NCBI GenBank assembly: GCA_033791145.1
Contig: JASJHH010000161.1
Span: 1-10,601 of the forward strand
Direction of reading: 5' to 3'
From: JAALKW01 sp033791145
Lineage (GTDB): Bacteria; Pseudomonadota; Gammaproteobacteria; Legionellales; Legionellaceae
DNA length: 10,601 nucleotides
Shown one piece after another: positions 1 through 7,019 of the stretch (positions are counted from its first letter, which is position 1; each line of letters starts with the position of its first letter). A model generated the notes under the pieces. The model was not told the DNA's origin. It saw nothing but the letters and a program-made list of their open reading frames with translations, and did not search any database. The position numbers and the translations under genes are program-made.

Positions 1-61
1 AACAGTGTATATCTAAAAAAGATATATATCAATATCAGACAACTCTTCCCCCTGCGTTTTT

Positions 62-125
62 TAACATGCAAATAACTTGCAAATTCGTCGTAAGTCGATA
101 ACATGTGAAAGAGTCGATATTCGTC
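62..125 (+). repeat. Cluster of short direct repeats upstream of the barrel gene
   Basis: Four short words each occur twice here: TAACATG (62-68, 99-105), TGCAAAT (67-73, 78-84, offset 11 bp), ATTCGTC (83-89, 119-125) and AGTCGATA (93-100, 112-119, offset 19 bp). They overlap the candidate promoter. The 11-bp offset puts the TGCAAAT copies on one helix face, as with paired activator or repressor sites, but no known regulator was recognised. Low-complexity coincidence is possible. Confidence 0.4.
77..104 (+). promoter_or_regulatory. Candidate sigma70-type promoter for the first beta-barrel gene
   Basis: TTGCAA (77-82) and TAACAT (99-104), separated by 16 bp, each match four of six positions of the -35 and -10 consensus. 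Initiation near 111 would give a leader of about 25 nt that contains the AGGA ribosome binding site before the GTG at 136. The match is modest, and the region is also full of short direct repeats, so another arrangement is possible. Confidence 0.35.
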
Positions 126-126
126 T

Positions 127-138
127 AGGAAAGCTGTG
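127..138 (+). promoter_or_regulatory. Ribosome binding site supporting the GTG start at 136
   Basis: AGGA at 127-130 lies 5 nt before GTG 136. The GTG is followed directly by a basic-hydrophobic signal peptide, so this site decides the start in the absence of an ATG nearby. Confidence 0.6.
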
Positions 139-783
139 AGATTAATTCAATTCAATAGCATTGCCTGCACCCTACTTCTTGCCACATCAGCAGCCCATGC
201 AGCCATTCCCATTGATGGCTGGTATTCGAATGGGTTTGGTGGTTATGCTTACGTGCCCAATAATATTGAAAGAACCCGAAATAATATTCAATATCGTGAC
301 GCTAATTATGAGTCAGAGTATAACGTTGGCGGCAGTTTTGGTTATAAAAGTAACCCCATGCGTTACGAAGGCCAAATGACCTATATTAGTGCCATGCTAC
401 GCCATGTTGCTGAAAATGGCGTTCGTGACCCGCGCGTTGCAGGTTATAATAATGCCATTTTTGCACTTGCTAATGTGTATTACGATTTTCCTATGGTTAT
501 TCCAACGATTTCACCGTTCCTAGGTGCAGGCCTTGGCTATGGCTGGATTAACGTAAAAGTTGATAATTCACGTTTAAATATTACTGATTTTAGAGTATCG
601 GGTAGTGCGTTTACCTATCAGGGCACAGGCGGAGTTACGTTTAACTTTTCTGAAAATTATGCACTTTTTGTTGCTTATCGTTACCTTGGGACCAACCGCG
701 TATTTGATTTGGGAAAACGCTTCCAAGCCCACCTTGCGAACTTTGGTATTATTTATCGGTATGATGAGGCAAAATACAAATAG
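136..783 (+). CDS. Secreted outer-membrane beta-barrel protein (Msp4/P44/OmpA-barrel-like)
   Basis: A 215-residue protein predicted to sit in the outer membrane. Residues 1-22 form a clear signal peptide: basic start (MRL), a hydrophobic core and an AHA cleavage site before Ala23. The mature part has alternating aromatic and hydrophobic residues typical of an 8-stranded barrel, a GWYSNGFGGYAYV first strand, and a PFLGAGLGYGW segment characteristic of small surface-antigen barrels. It ends in an aromatic-rich last strand (FGIIYRY) followed by a short charged tail rather than a terminal Phe. Translation begins at GTG, supported by AGGA 5 nt upstream. The next gene, 24 bp downstream, is a longer paralogue with the same GWYSG opening and P-[FY]-[LI]-G-[AG]-GLG motif. 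Specific ligand or function is unknown; the barrel and export call is firm, the family name less so. Confidence 0.8.
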   Translation: MRLIQFNSIACTLLLATSAAHAAIPIDGWYSNGFGGYAYVPNNIERTRNNIQYRDANYESEYNVGGSFGYKSNPMRYEGQMTYISAMLRHVAENGVRDPRVAGYNNAIFALANVYYDFPMVIPTISPFLGAGLGYGWINVKVDNSRLNITDFRVSGSAFTYQGTGGVTFNFSENYALFVAYRYLGTNRVFDLGKRFQAHLANFGIIYRYDEAKYK

Positions 784-807
784 CATATTCACTAAGGACA
801 GTATTTT

Positions 808-1578
808 ATGAGATGGCTTATTCACATCCTGCTTTTAGGGCTTACCATCACAAGCAGTGCCCTTTATGCATTTGATCCTAAATCTGGATGGTATTCAGGT
901 TTAATCGTTGGTGCAAACTATGCTGCTAATGTGCCTTTCACCTATCCTTTTGTAGAAAACCAGGGTGATCCAGTCATTGAATACTCAGGTCAACTCGGCC
1001 ATAAAATGATGGGGAGTATCGGTGGGCAACTAGGCTACCGCTGGTGTGATAATTTTCGTTTTGAACTTGAAGCCATCTATAACGACAGCACCTATAGCTA
1101 TTTACGTTTTCATGACGTGACCTTTCATAGCCCTAAAACAACAGCTGGCTTTCGTATCAACGGTAAAACACAATCAGGCGTTGCAACGTTTAATGCTTTT
1201 TATGATTTATTTGGAAATTATTCATCTAAAGCCGTGCCTTATATTGGCGGCGGCCTTGGATTTGCTTCTATCAAAAATAACATTAATTTTTATGAAAATG
1301 ATGTGCTGCTTGGCAATACAGCAAAATCAGAACTACTAGAAACTTATGGCATTACATTAAATGGCAACAGCCGTTCAGGTTTTGTAGGACAAGCCATTGT
1401 TGGCTTAAGTTATTATTTAGATGATTACTGCTATTTTGCATTAGATGCTCGTTACCTGGCTTCTAAAACACAAAGCCTTTCAATATCACGCACGAACACC
1501 ACTGTTAATCAGTTTGACAAAAGATATAAGCTGTATACCGTGAATATTGTATTTAACAGTGCCTTTGATTGTGCTTAA
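808..1578 (+). CDS. Secreted outer-membrane beta-barrel protein, paralogue of the upstream gene
   Basis: A 256-residue predicted outer-membrane barrel. Residues 1-21 are a signal peptide (MRWLIH, a hydrophobic core, cleavage after ALYA). The mature protein opens with KSGWYSGLIVGANYA, continues with amphipathic strands such as YRWCDNFRFELEAIY, contains PYIGGGLGFASI in the second half and closes with YTVNIVF plus a seven-residue tail ending in CA. It differs from its neighbour by longer extracellular-type loops and three cysteines in the mature part (RWCDN, DYCYF, FDCA), which could form a disulphide. ATG 808 has AAGGA 9 nt upstream. It sits 24 bp after its paralogue and its stop lies 4 bp before the preferred rpe start, so the three genes are probably co-transcribed. 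Related in style to Legionella/Rickettsiales surface barrels; function unassigned. Confidence 0.8.
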   Translation: MRWLIHILLLGLTITSSALYAFDPKSGWYSGLIVGANYAANVPFTYPFVENQGDPVIEYSGQLGHKMMGSIGGQLGYRWCDNFRFELEAIYNDSTYSYLRFHDVTFHSPKTTAGFRINGKTQSGVATFNAFYDLFGNYSSKAVPYIGGGLGFASIKNNINFYENDVLLGNTAKSELLETYGITLNGNSRSGFVGQAIVGLSYYLDDYCYFALDARYLASKTQSLSISRTNTTVNQFDKRYKLYTVNIVFNSAFDCA

Positions 1579-1582
1579 GCCT

Positions 1583-2239
1583 GTGATTAAACAAACCACG
1601 ATTTTTCCATCACTGCTTGCTGCAGATAATATGCGACTGGGCGAAGAAATTGTAGCTGTATTAGAAGCAGGTGCTGATGGCATTCATCTTGATGTTATGG
1701 ATAATCATTATGTACCTAATTTAAGTTTTGGGCCTGCTATAGCAAAAGATATTCGAAAACAATTTCCAAAATTAATACTTGATGTGCACCTGATGGTTTC
1801 TCCTGTTGATGCGATGATAACCGCCTTTGCTAAAGCGGGTGCGAGTCGTATTAGCATTCACCCTGATACAACACAAAACCTAAATAAAGCACTACAACAT
1901 ATTCATGAGTTCGGATGCGAAGCAGGGCTGGTGCTTAATCCTGATACGCCTTTTGATGTGCTGACAGGCTATGTGCGTCAACTTGATTTTGTGCTTATCA
2001 TGAGTGTGAATCCAGGGTTTGGTAACCAAGCGTTTATGCCAGAAGTTGTTCCAAAAATTAAAGCCTTGCACCAAGCTTACCCAACACTACCGATTATGGT
2101 CGATGGTGGTGTGTCTGAAAAAAATCTTGAATTACTCAAACAAGCAGGCGCTACGCAATTTGTTATGGGCTCTGCTATATTCAACACTATGGACTACAAA
2201 AAAACGATAACAACCATGCAAAATAAACTTGCAAAGTAA
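1583..2239 (+). CDS. rpe: Ribulose-phosphate 3-epimerase
   Basis: Interconverts D-ribulose 5-phosphate and D-xylulose 5-phosphate in the cytosolic pentose phosphate pathway. The protein is a single TIM barrel with all family motifs: FPSLLAAD near the N-terminus (Ser10), GIHLDVMDNHYVPN (His35, Asp37), DVHLMV (His69), MSVNPGFGNQAF (140-151), VDGGV (Asp174) and GSAIF (196-200). The His and Asp residues are the family's metal ligands and acid/base pair. I chose GTG 1583 because it gives MIKQTTIFPS, aligning with the usual N-terminus (218 residues; E. coli Rpe is about 225), and it starts 4 bp after the barrel gene's stop. Longer in-frame alternatives exist at TTG 1547, GTG 1559 and GTG 1571 but would overlap the upstream gene. 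No good Shine-Dalgarno precedes any of them, which suggests translational coupling. Identification is certain; the start is less so. Confidence 0.94.
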   Translation: MIKQTTIFPSLLAADNMRLGEEIVAVLEAGADGIHLDVMDNHYVPNLSFGPAIAKDIRKQFPKLILDVHLMVSPVDAMITAFAKAGASRISIHPDTTQNLNKALQHIHEFGCEAGLVLNPDTPFDVLTGYVRQLDFVLIMSVNPGFGNQAFMPEVVPKIKALHQAYPTLPIMVDGGVSEKNLELLKQAGATQFVMGSAIFNTMDYKKTITTMQNKLAK

Positions 2240-2307
2240 TTGGGGCTTGTCTTGTACTTGCAACCTGTGCAAACACGCCCCCAAAGCAATCTTATTTAAA
2301 TCGTTTC

Positions 2308-4044
2308 ATGGATTATTTGGCTTGGAGTAAACAGCTTCCCACAACGCCAAGCCCTGCTTTTTTAGAATTTATTGATGATGACACCCCTCTTTCTCGAAAA
2401 CTACGTGAAAAATGGCTCTATGCACTCGCCAAAGACAATAACTGGACAACGTATTCCGAATATTATCAAGATTCAAAAAGTGTGAGCTTGCAGTGCTATG
2501 CAGAGTTTGCACACTATCAACAACACCAAGTTGATTCTAATGCCGCAAAAAAAATCTGGCTAACCGGTGATAATTTACCCCCTGCTTGCGATAAGTTATT
2601 TAGTGTTTTAATTGATCGAAATATTATCACCAATGATTTAATCCTCGAACGTATTCAATTAGCCCTTGAAAACCGAAATATTACTTTGGCTAAATATTTA
2701 GTTGCGCATGCTAAGCTTCCTGAGCCATATGAAAAACGTACGCTTGAGCTCATTCAAAAGCAGCCTACGCGCATTGCATCGCTAACCAAAAGCCATTTGC
2801 ACAGTCATTATTATTTATATGGACTAAAACGCTTGGTTTCTTCTAATCCCAAACGCGCCATCGCAATATTCGAAACCACAAAAACGAAAAACATACTCAA
2901 TACAGACCAAAAACAAGCGTTTTTGAGTCACTTAGCGCTTTACAAGGCGCTTAGAAACAAACCTGACGCGTATCAATGGTTTCATCAGGTCAACCCTGAT
3001 GCATATGACGAAAAATTATTAGATTGGCAAATTCGTTTTGCCTTAAGAAGTCATGAATGGGCCCGCGTTAAAGCCTTGATTGCGCTCTCTAGTAAAAAAG
3101 AAGAAAGCGCTTGGCAGTATTGGCTTGCACGCGCAGAAGTTGCGCTAGGTAATCAAGCCGCAGGAGATAAAATTTATCAAGCTATCGCTGAAAAAAGACA
3201 TTATTATGGGTTTCTTGCAAGCACGCGTTTAAAACAGCCGCTTGCATTCGAAGCTGAACCCGCAAGTCATGTAAACGAGATTTTAGAAGAATATCAACCG
3301 ATTACTGAAACCATCCAAACGCTTTATACCAGCCATCATCGCCTAGACGCTTCTCGTATGGCAAATGATTTTGCGAGCGAACTGCCTAAATCTAAAAAAA
3401 GTGCTTTTATTGGCTGGCTCGCAAAAAATTTGCATTGGACCGGAAAAGCCGTGTATTTAAGCGGTGATGATGATGCGCTCAATAATCAACTCACGTTAAG
3501 GTTTCCATTGGCACATCAAAAAAACATTCAAAAATATGCCAAAAAATATGATATTCCTGAAGCGTTGATATACGCTGTGATTCGTCAGGAAAGTGCTTTC
3601 AGGCAGGATGTCATTTCACCTGTTGGCGCACATGGTTTGATGCAAATCATGCCAAAAACAGCACAACATATCGCACGAAAAAAACATATTCCATATAAAA
3701 ATACCAAAGCCTTATTTATACCTGATAAAAATATTGAACTCGGCACTGCTTATTTAAACCACCTCGCAACACGCTTTCAGTATAATCCCTTGCTCATGGT
3801 TGCAGCTTATAATGCAGGTCCTCATCAAGTGAATCGCTGGATAAAAACCCATCCACTCGAAACGGAAGAAATTGATATTTGGATTGAAACGCTGCCTTGG
3901 GGTGAAACACGCAATTATTTAAAAAGCGTCATGGCTTTTTATGCGGTGTATCAATATCGTCTAAATCACCCCAACGCTAATCTTACTGCCTTTATGCATC
4001 AGAACCTGAAGTTACATAAGGATTTTCCGAAGGCAAATCAATAG
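2308..4044 (+). CDS. slt: Soluble lytic murein transglycosylase (Slt70-like, GH23)
   Basis: A periplasmic muramidase-like enzyme that cleaves the MurNAc-GlcNAc bond of peptidoglycan with formation of 1,6-anhydro-MurNAc. Residues 1 to about 390 form an all-helical, TPR-like region like the Slt70 doughnut. The C-terminal SLT domain (about 405-550) carries RQESAF with catalytic Glu428, GLMQIMP (443-449), AYNAGP (500-505) and ETRNYLKSV. Length, 578 residues, is near mature Slt70 (618). From the ATG at 2308 there is no signal peptide and no Shine-Dalgarno, which is odd for an exported enzyme. The same frame is open back to 2227 and encodes VIGACLVLATCANTPP just upstream, so the true start is probably earlier (see findings). 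The 3' end overlaps the convergent fabY gene by 53 bp. Function is secure; the 5' end is not. Confidence 0.9.
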   Translation: MDYLAWSKQLPTTPSPAFLEFIDDDTPLSRKLREKWLYALAKDNNWTTYSEYYQDSKSVSLQCYAEFAHYQQHQVDSNAAKKIWLTGDNLPPACDKLFSVLIDRNIITNDLILERIQLALENRNITLAKYLVAHAKLPEPYEKRTLELIQKQPTRIASLTKSHLHSHYYLYGLKRLVSSNPKRAIAIFETTKTKNILNTDQKQAFLSHLALYKALRNKPDAYQWFHQVNPDAYDEKLLDWQIRFALRSHEWARVKALIALSSKKEESAWQYWLARAEVALGNQAAGDKIYQAIAEKRHYYGFLASTRLKQPLAFEAEPASHVNEILEEYQPITETIQTLYTSHHRLDASRMANDFASELPKSKKSAFIGWLAKNLHWTGKAVYLSGDDDALNNQLTLRFPLAHQKNIQKYAKKYDIPEALIYAVIRQESAFRQDVISPVGAHGLMQIMPKTAQHIARKKHIPYKNTKALFIPDKNIELGTAYLNHLATRFQYNPLLMVAAYNAGPHQVNRWIKTHPLETEEIDIWIETLPWGETRNYLKSVMAFYAVYQYRLNHPNANLTAFMHQNLKLHKDFPKANQ

Positions 4045-5803
4045 ACACATCAAAGCCTGAGAGCTTAATCGATGATGGTGTTATTGTAACAGATGATGCA
4101 TCCATCACAGACTCACCAAACTGATAAATAATACGTTCGTTGCCTGCAACAGCGCGTGCATCTAATGCTTTAATTTCATGCATCACCGCATCATTTTTTT
4201 TCTGATAAGCTGCATATTTTTGTGCACCATGTTTTGCTTTTAGCATATCAAGCGTTTGTTCTGGTGATAAAATTACAGCACTTGCATTATTTCCACCAAA
4301 GCCTTTTGAATTTAAAACCACGGCCTTCATGTCACAGCCTTGTGTACCCACGGTTAAATGATCCATAAGAATATTTAAATTCGAGCGATGCACATCGTCG
4401 GCATAATGATCAATCGTTTTAATGCCAGGCACTAAACCATGTTGCCACACGCCAAGTGATGTAATGAGCTGATCGCCTGCCGCTGCACTCACGCTATGTC
4501 CAACATAAGCTTTAACTGCTGCAACAGGCCATGATTTCATTGAAAAGGTCTTAGCAACCTCGTTTAAAATATGGCTTTCTGTGACCCGATTTTGTGGTGT
4601 GCTGGTGCCATGCGCCTGTACATAAGTCTGTTCTAAGCTACCCAACATGGTATTTGTCAAAGCAGCCGCTTTTGCCATGGTAATATAATTACCAACACCA
4701 GGCCCTGCAATTGATTTTTTATTGGCATCCGCATGAATAAAAACATCCGCCACAGCACCATACACATGCGCACCGAGTTCAAATGCTAACGCATCATCCA
4801 TTAAAATAACAAACTGCCCAGCTTCTGCAAGTGTAAACCCCGCATTACTTGAAAAAGGCCTGCAAGCACGTCTATGGTTAATGTTTTTAGTATCCGAGTT
4901 ATCTAAATCAGCAAGTTCTTTATCGGTTATAAGTGCCCCCATAATACGAAAGCCTTCAAAAATTTCAGGCACTAAAGGCGCTTCAACCCCACCGACAATG
5001 GCAACTTTCGCTTGCCCTGACTGAATACTTTCTAAGCCCTGCTTTAAATTATATAAAAACGTGGCACATGCCCCAACGTTATGACCTGTTAAACCCACGC
5101 TATTAATCACATAGCTATTAATAAAATCCGCTGGCATCTCAGACAAAGACAAGGCCATCATTTTAGAGTTCACACGTCCACCCAAAAGCGGTTGCGCAAA
5201 CACGCCACCTAATGAATGCTCATCTGCTTGTGCGAGCGCACTGCCTGCATAAACTGCCACTTGATCGGGCTTAATATGTTCAAGCACTTCATCCCAAGCA
5301 ATGCCCATAGAATTTAATGCGTCAGAGGCACCATATACAGATAATTTAAGACCGCGCGGATGATGATGTGAGTTATATAATTCACCGGGATCAAAGCCAC
5401 TCGGTAAACCACCTGCACTTGAAACAGGTAAAGCGGTATATTCAGGCAATAGCACTTCGTCTTCAGAAGTAAGTGTAATACGTTCTTCTTGTGTTTTTGT
5501 TTTTTTAATCACAAACTCAGCAGATTTATCTGCAATAGTCGCTTTTTGATGAGAACGTACAGCATCGGGGTCAAATCGCTCAGTACGCCGTATCAATGTT
5601 CCGGCCTTAATCATTTCAATTTGTTCGGCTGTCGCGTTGCCTTCTATAGACAAGCCCATACGACGCCCTAAATCTTGCCAAGTGCTTTGAAGTGCATCAT
5701 CTGACAATGCATCACTGACCATACGTTTATAACTATGCCCACCAGAACTTCGTCCAGCCGCATTCATACCGCCCATACCAACGATAACAGGTAATTTTTT
5801 CAT
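3992..5803 (-). CDS. fabY: Beta-ketoacyl-ACP synthase, FabY-type (long KAS I/II-like)
   Basis: Predicted cytosolic condensing enzyme of type II fatty-acid synthesis. Pseudomonas FabY (PA5174), which this resembles from the opening LPVIVGMGGMNAAGRSS and a length of about 600 residues, condenses acetyl-CoA with malonyl-ACP to start the cycle. The thiolase-fold motifs are complete: VGACAT with nucleophile Cys246, QAHGTSTPQNRVTE with His398, KAYVGHS with Lys431 and His436, and NSKGFGGNNASAV (498-510). About 150 residues precede the core and about 90 follow it, making it much longer than FabF/FabB (about 410); this is normal for FabY. ATG 5803 is preceded by AGGG 12 nt upstream, rather far. It diverges from the pdh operon and converges on slt with a 53-bp overlap. 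Assignment to FabY rather than another long KAS rests on memory of the family; membership of the KAS superfamily is certain. Confidence 0.85.
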   Translation of the reverse strand: MKKLPVIVGMGGMNAAGRSSGGHSYKRMVSDALSDDALQSTWQDLGRRMGLSIEGNATAEQIEMIKAGTLIRRTERFDPDAVRSHQKATIADKSAEFVIKKTKTQEERITLTSEDEVLLPEYTALPVSSAGGLPSGFDPGELYNSHHHPRGLKLSVYGASDALNSMGIAWDEVLEHIKPDQVAVYAGSALAQADEHSLGGVFAQPLLGGRVNSKMMALSLSEMPADFINSYVINSVGLTGHNVGACATFLYNLKQGLESIQSGQAKVAIVGGVEAPLVPEIFEGFRIMGALITDKELADLDNSDTKNINHRRACRPFSSNAGFTLAEAGQFVILMDDALAFELGAHVYGAVADVFIHADANKKSIAGPGVGNYITMAKAAALTNTMLGSLEQTYVQAHGTSTPQNRVTESHILNEVAKTFSMKSWPVAAVKAYVGHSVSAAAGDQLITSLGVWQHGLVPGIKTIDHYADDVHRSNLNILMDHLTVGTQGCDMKAVVLNSKGFGGNNASAVILSPEQTLDMLKAKHGAQKYAAYQKKNDAVMHEIKALDARAVAGNERIIYQFGESVMDASSVTITPSSIKLSGFDVSIDLPSENPYVTSGSDA

Positions 5804-5833
5804 ATTTAATTTTGACCCTAAAAAACAGTCGTT

Positions 5834-5862
5834 AGTTTACTGTAAATACAGTAATCAGACAA
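5834..5862 (-). promoter_or_regulatory. Candidate fabY promoter
   Basis: Reading the minus strand, TTGTCT (5862-5857) and TAAACT (5839-5834) are separated by exactly 17 bp, and each matches four of six consensus positions. Initiation near 5827 would leave a leader of about 24 nt carrying the AGGG site. The 18-bp palindrome occupies the spacer and part of the -10, a position in which a bound protein would block RNA polymerase. Confidence 0.4.
5837..5854. promoter_or_regulatory. 18-bp palindromic operator candidate between fabY and pdhA
   Basis: TTACTGTA and TACAGTAA form perfect 8-bp half-sites around a 2-bp AA centre. The element lies in the shared upstream region of fabY and pdhABC, inside the candidate fabY promoter. 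It does not match the E. coli PdhR, FadR or FabR sites as I know them, and its CTGT-N4-ACAG spacing is shorter than the LexA CTGT-N8-ACAG box. The cognate regulator is unknown. Confidence 0.55.
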
Positions 5863-5869
5863 TGCAGCA

Positions 5870-5881
5870 ATTCTTAAGAAT
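5870..5881. repeat. 12-bp perfect palindrome in the fabY-pdhA intergenic region
   Basis: ATTCTTAAGAAT is a perfect 12-bp palindrome lying 16 bp from the larger operator-like palindrome, and upstream of both divergent genes. It could be a second regulator site or a chance palindrome in AT-rich DNA. Confidence 0.35.
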
Positions 5882-5907
5882 CACTGGTTTTTTAATTCAA
5901 TTCTCGT

Positions 5908-5913
5908 TATGCT
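5908..5913 (+). promoter_or_regulatory. Candidate -10 element of the pdhABC promoter
   Basis: TATGCT matches four of six -10 positions and lies about 40 bp before the pdhA start. The sequence 17 bp upstream (TGGTTT at 5885-5890) is a poor -35, so this promoter would be weak or activator-dependent if real. Confidence 0.3.
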
Positions 5914-5935
5914 AGCCCGATTCAAATTGCTGACA

Positions 5936-5952
5936 TAAGGAAATGAGCTGTG
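5936..5952 (+). promoter_or_regulatory. Ribosome binding site choosing the pdhA start
   Basis: TAAGGA at 5936-5941 lies 8 nt before GTG 5950 and 11 nt before the adjacent in-frame ATG 5953. The spacing favours GTG 5950 slightly; the two starts differ by one residue. An ATG at 5943 is out of frame and too close to the site. Confidence 0.6.
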
Positions 5953-7017
5953 ATGACTGTTGTTGCTCGTTTTGAAATTAATTATCTTCAAATACTCAAT
6001 GAAAAAAGTGAGCTTGTAGCCCCACTTCCGGCTTTTGCAAAACAAAAAGAGACACTTTTAAATCTCTATCAAACCATGCTCAAAACGCGTTTGTTTGATA
6101 AAAAAGCCATTGCTTTGCAACGCACAGGAAAAATGGGTACCTACGCGCCGATTAACTCACAAGAAGCGATATCCACCGCAATTGGCCATGCCTTGCAACC
6201 AACAGACGTTTTTGTGCCTTACTACCGAGATTATGCAGCACAATTTCAACGCGGCGTTAAAATGTCAGAGATTCTCGCCTACTGGGGCGGTGATGAGCGC
6301 GGCAGTGATTTTGCAAATACACCTGAAGACTTTCCAATTTGTGTGCCTATTGCGTCTCAGTGTTTACATGCAACAGGCGTTGCATTTGCCTTTAAGCATC
6401 GTAACGAGCAGCGTGTCGCACTCGCCTGCATTGGCGATGGTGGTACCTCTGAAGGCGATTTTTATGAAGCGCTCAACGTTGCAGGTGCTTGGAAGTTACC
6501 CGTTGTTTTTGTGGTGAACAATAATCAATGGGCTATTTCTGTGCCTATTGAAAAACAAACAGCAACTGAAACCCTCGCACAAAAAGCCATTGCTGCAGGC
6601 TTTGAAGGTATTCAAGTCGATGGCAACGACATGCTCGCAACACGAGAAGTTATCGGTAACGCCATAGAAAAAGCACGACGTGGCGAAGGCCCAACGCTCG
6701 TAGAGGCCATGACCTACCGATTATCCGATCATACAACTGCTGATGATGCGACGCGTTATCAACCACAAGATACAGTAAAAAAAGCCGAAACTCGTGAGCC
6801 TCTTGCGCGCTTTAAGCGCTATTTAGAAGCAGAACATGATTGGGATGAAACACAAGATAAAGCCTTAACCCAAACACTAAAATCCGAAATTGATGAAGCG
6901 GTTCAAGATTATTTAAATCGCACACCTCAATCGATTGAGAGCATATTTGATTATCACTATGCTGAAACCCCTGCTGATTTACTCGAACAACGTGCAGCTT
7001 TACAGGAGGCATTATAA
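5950..7017 (+). CDS. pdhA: Pyruvate dehydrogenase E1 component, alpha subunit
   Basis: With E1beta it decarboxylates pyruvate on thiamine diphosphate and transfers the acetyl group to the lipoyl arm of E2, feeding acetyl-CoA. The 355-residue protein has the thiamine diphosphate motif GDG (162-164) to NNN (190-192) with GDGGTSEGDFYEALN between, the RTGKMGTYAP and FVPYYRDYA substrate and cofactor segments, AISVPIEKQTATETLAQKA, and a YRLSDHTTADD loop (256-266). These segments resemble Bacillus-type PdhA more closely than branched-chain BkdA. Start is GTG 5950 or ATG 5953, with TAAGGA upstream. It heads a three-gene operon: pdhB begins 2 nt after its stop. It diverges from fabY, an acetyl-CoA consumer. 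A branched-chain or acetoin substrate cannot be excluded from sequence alone. Confidence 0.92.
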   Translation: MMTVVARFEINYLQILNEKSELVAPLPAFAKQKETLLNLYQTMLKTRLFDKKAIALQRTGKMGTYAPINSQEAISTAIGHALQPTDVFVPYYRDYAAQFQRGVKMSEILAYWGGDERGSDFANTPEDFPICVPIASQCLHATGVAFAFKHRNEQRVALACIGDGGTSEGDFYEALNVAGAWKLPVVFVVNNNQWAISVPIEKQTATETLAQKAIAAGFEGIQVDGNDMLATREVIGNAIEKARRGEGPTLVEAMTYRLSDHTTADDATRYQPQDTVKKAETREPLARFKRYLEAEHDWDETQDKALTQTLKSEIDEAVQDYLNRTPQSIESIFDYHYAETPADLLEQRAALQEAL

Positions 7018-7019
7018 TT

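Noticed and set aside
8..26. Stem-loop TATATCT / AGATATA at the left edge
   Set aside because: Seven A/T-dominated pairs with no T-run and no visible upstream gene; too weak to call a terminator.
574..825. 83-codon minus-strand open frame
   Set aside because: It lies opposite the barrel genes, has no ribosome binding site or recognisable domain, and the sense strand encodes a clear signal peptide and barrel.
2240..2284. Terminator between rpe and slt (TTGGGG pairing with CCCCAA, plus inner TTGCA/TGCAA stem)
   Set aside because: The outer arms are short with a loop over 30 nt, no T-run follows, and the region appears to encode the slt N-terminal extension.
5837..5854. LexA/SOS box
   Set aside because: CTGT and ACAG are present, but separated by 4 bp instead of the 8 bp of the gammaproteobacterial box, and neither neighbour is an SOS gene.
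6095..6517. 140-codon plus-strand open frame inside pdhA
   Set aside because: Alternative-frame shadow of a strongly conserved E1alpha sequence.
7011..7016. TATAAT-like hexamer before pdhB as an internal promoter
   Set aside because: ATTATAAT arises from the pdhA terminal codons, no -35 is evident, and the 2-nt gene gap argues for co-transcription.
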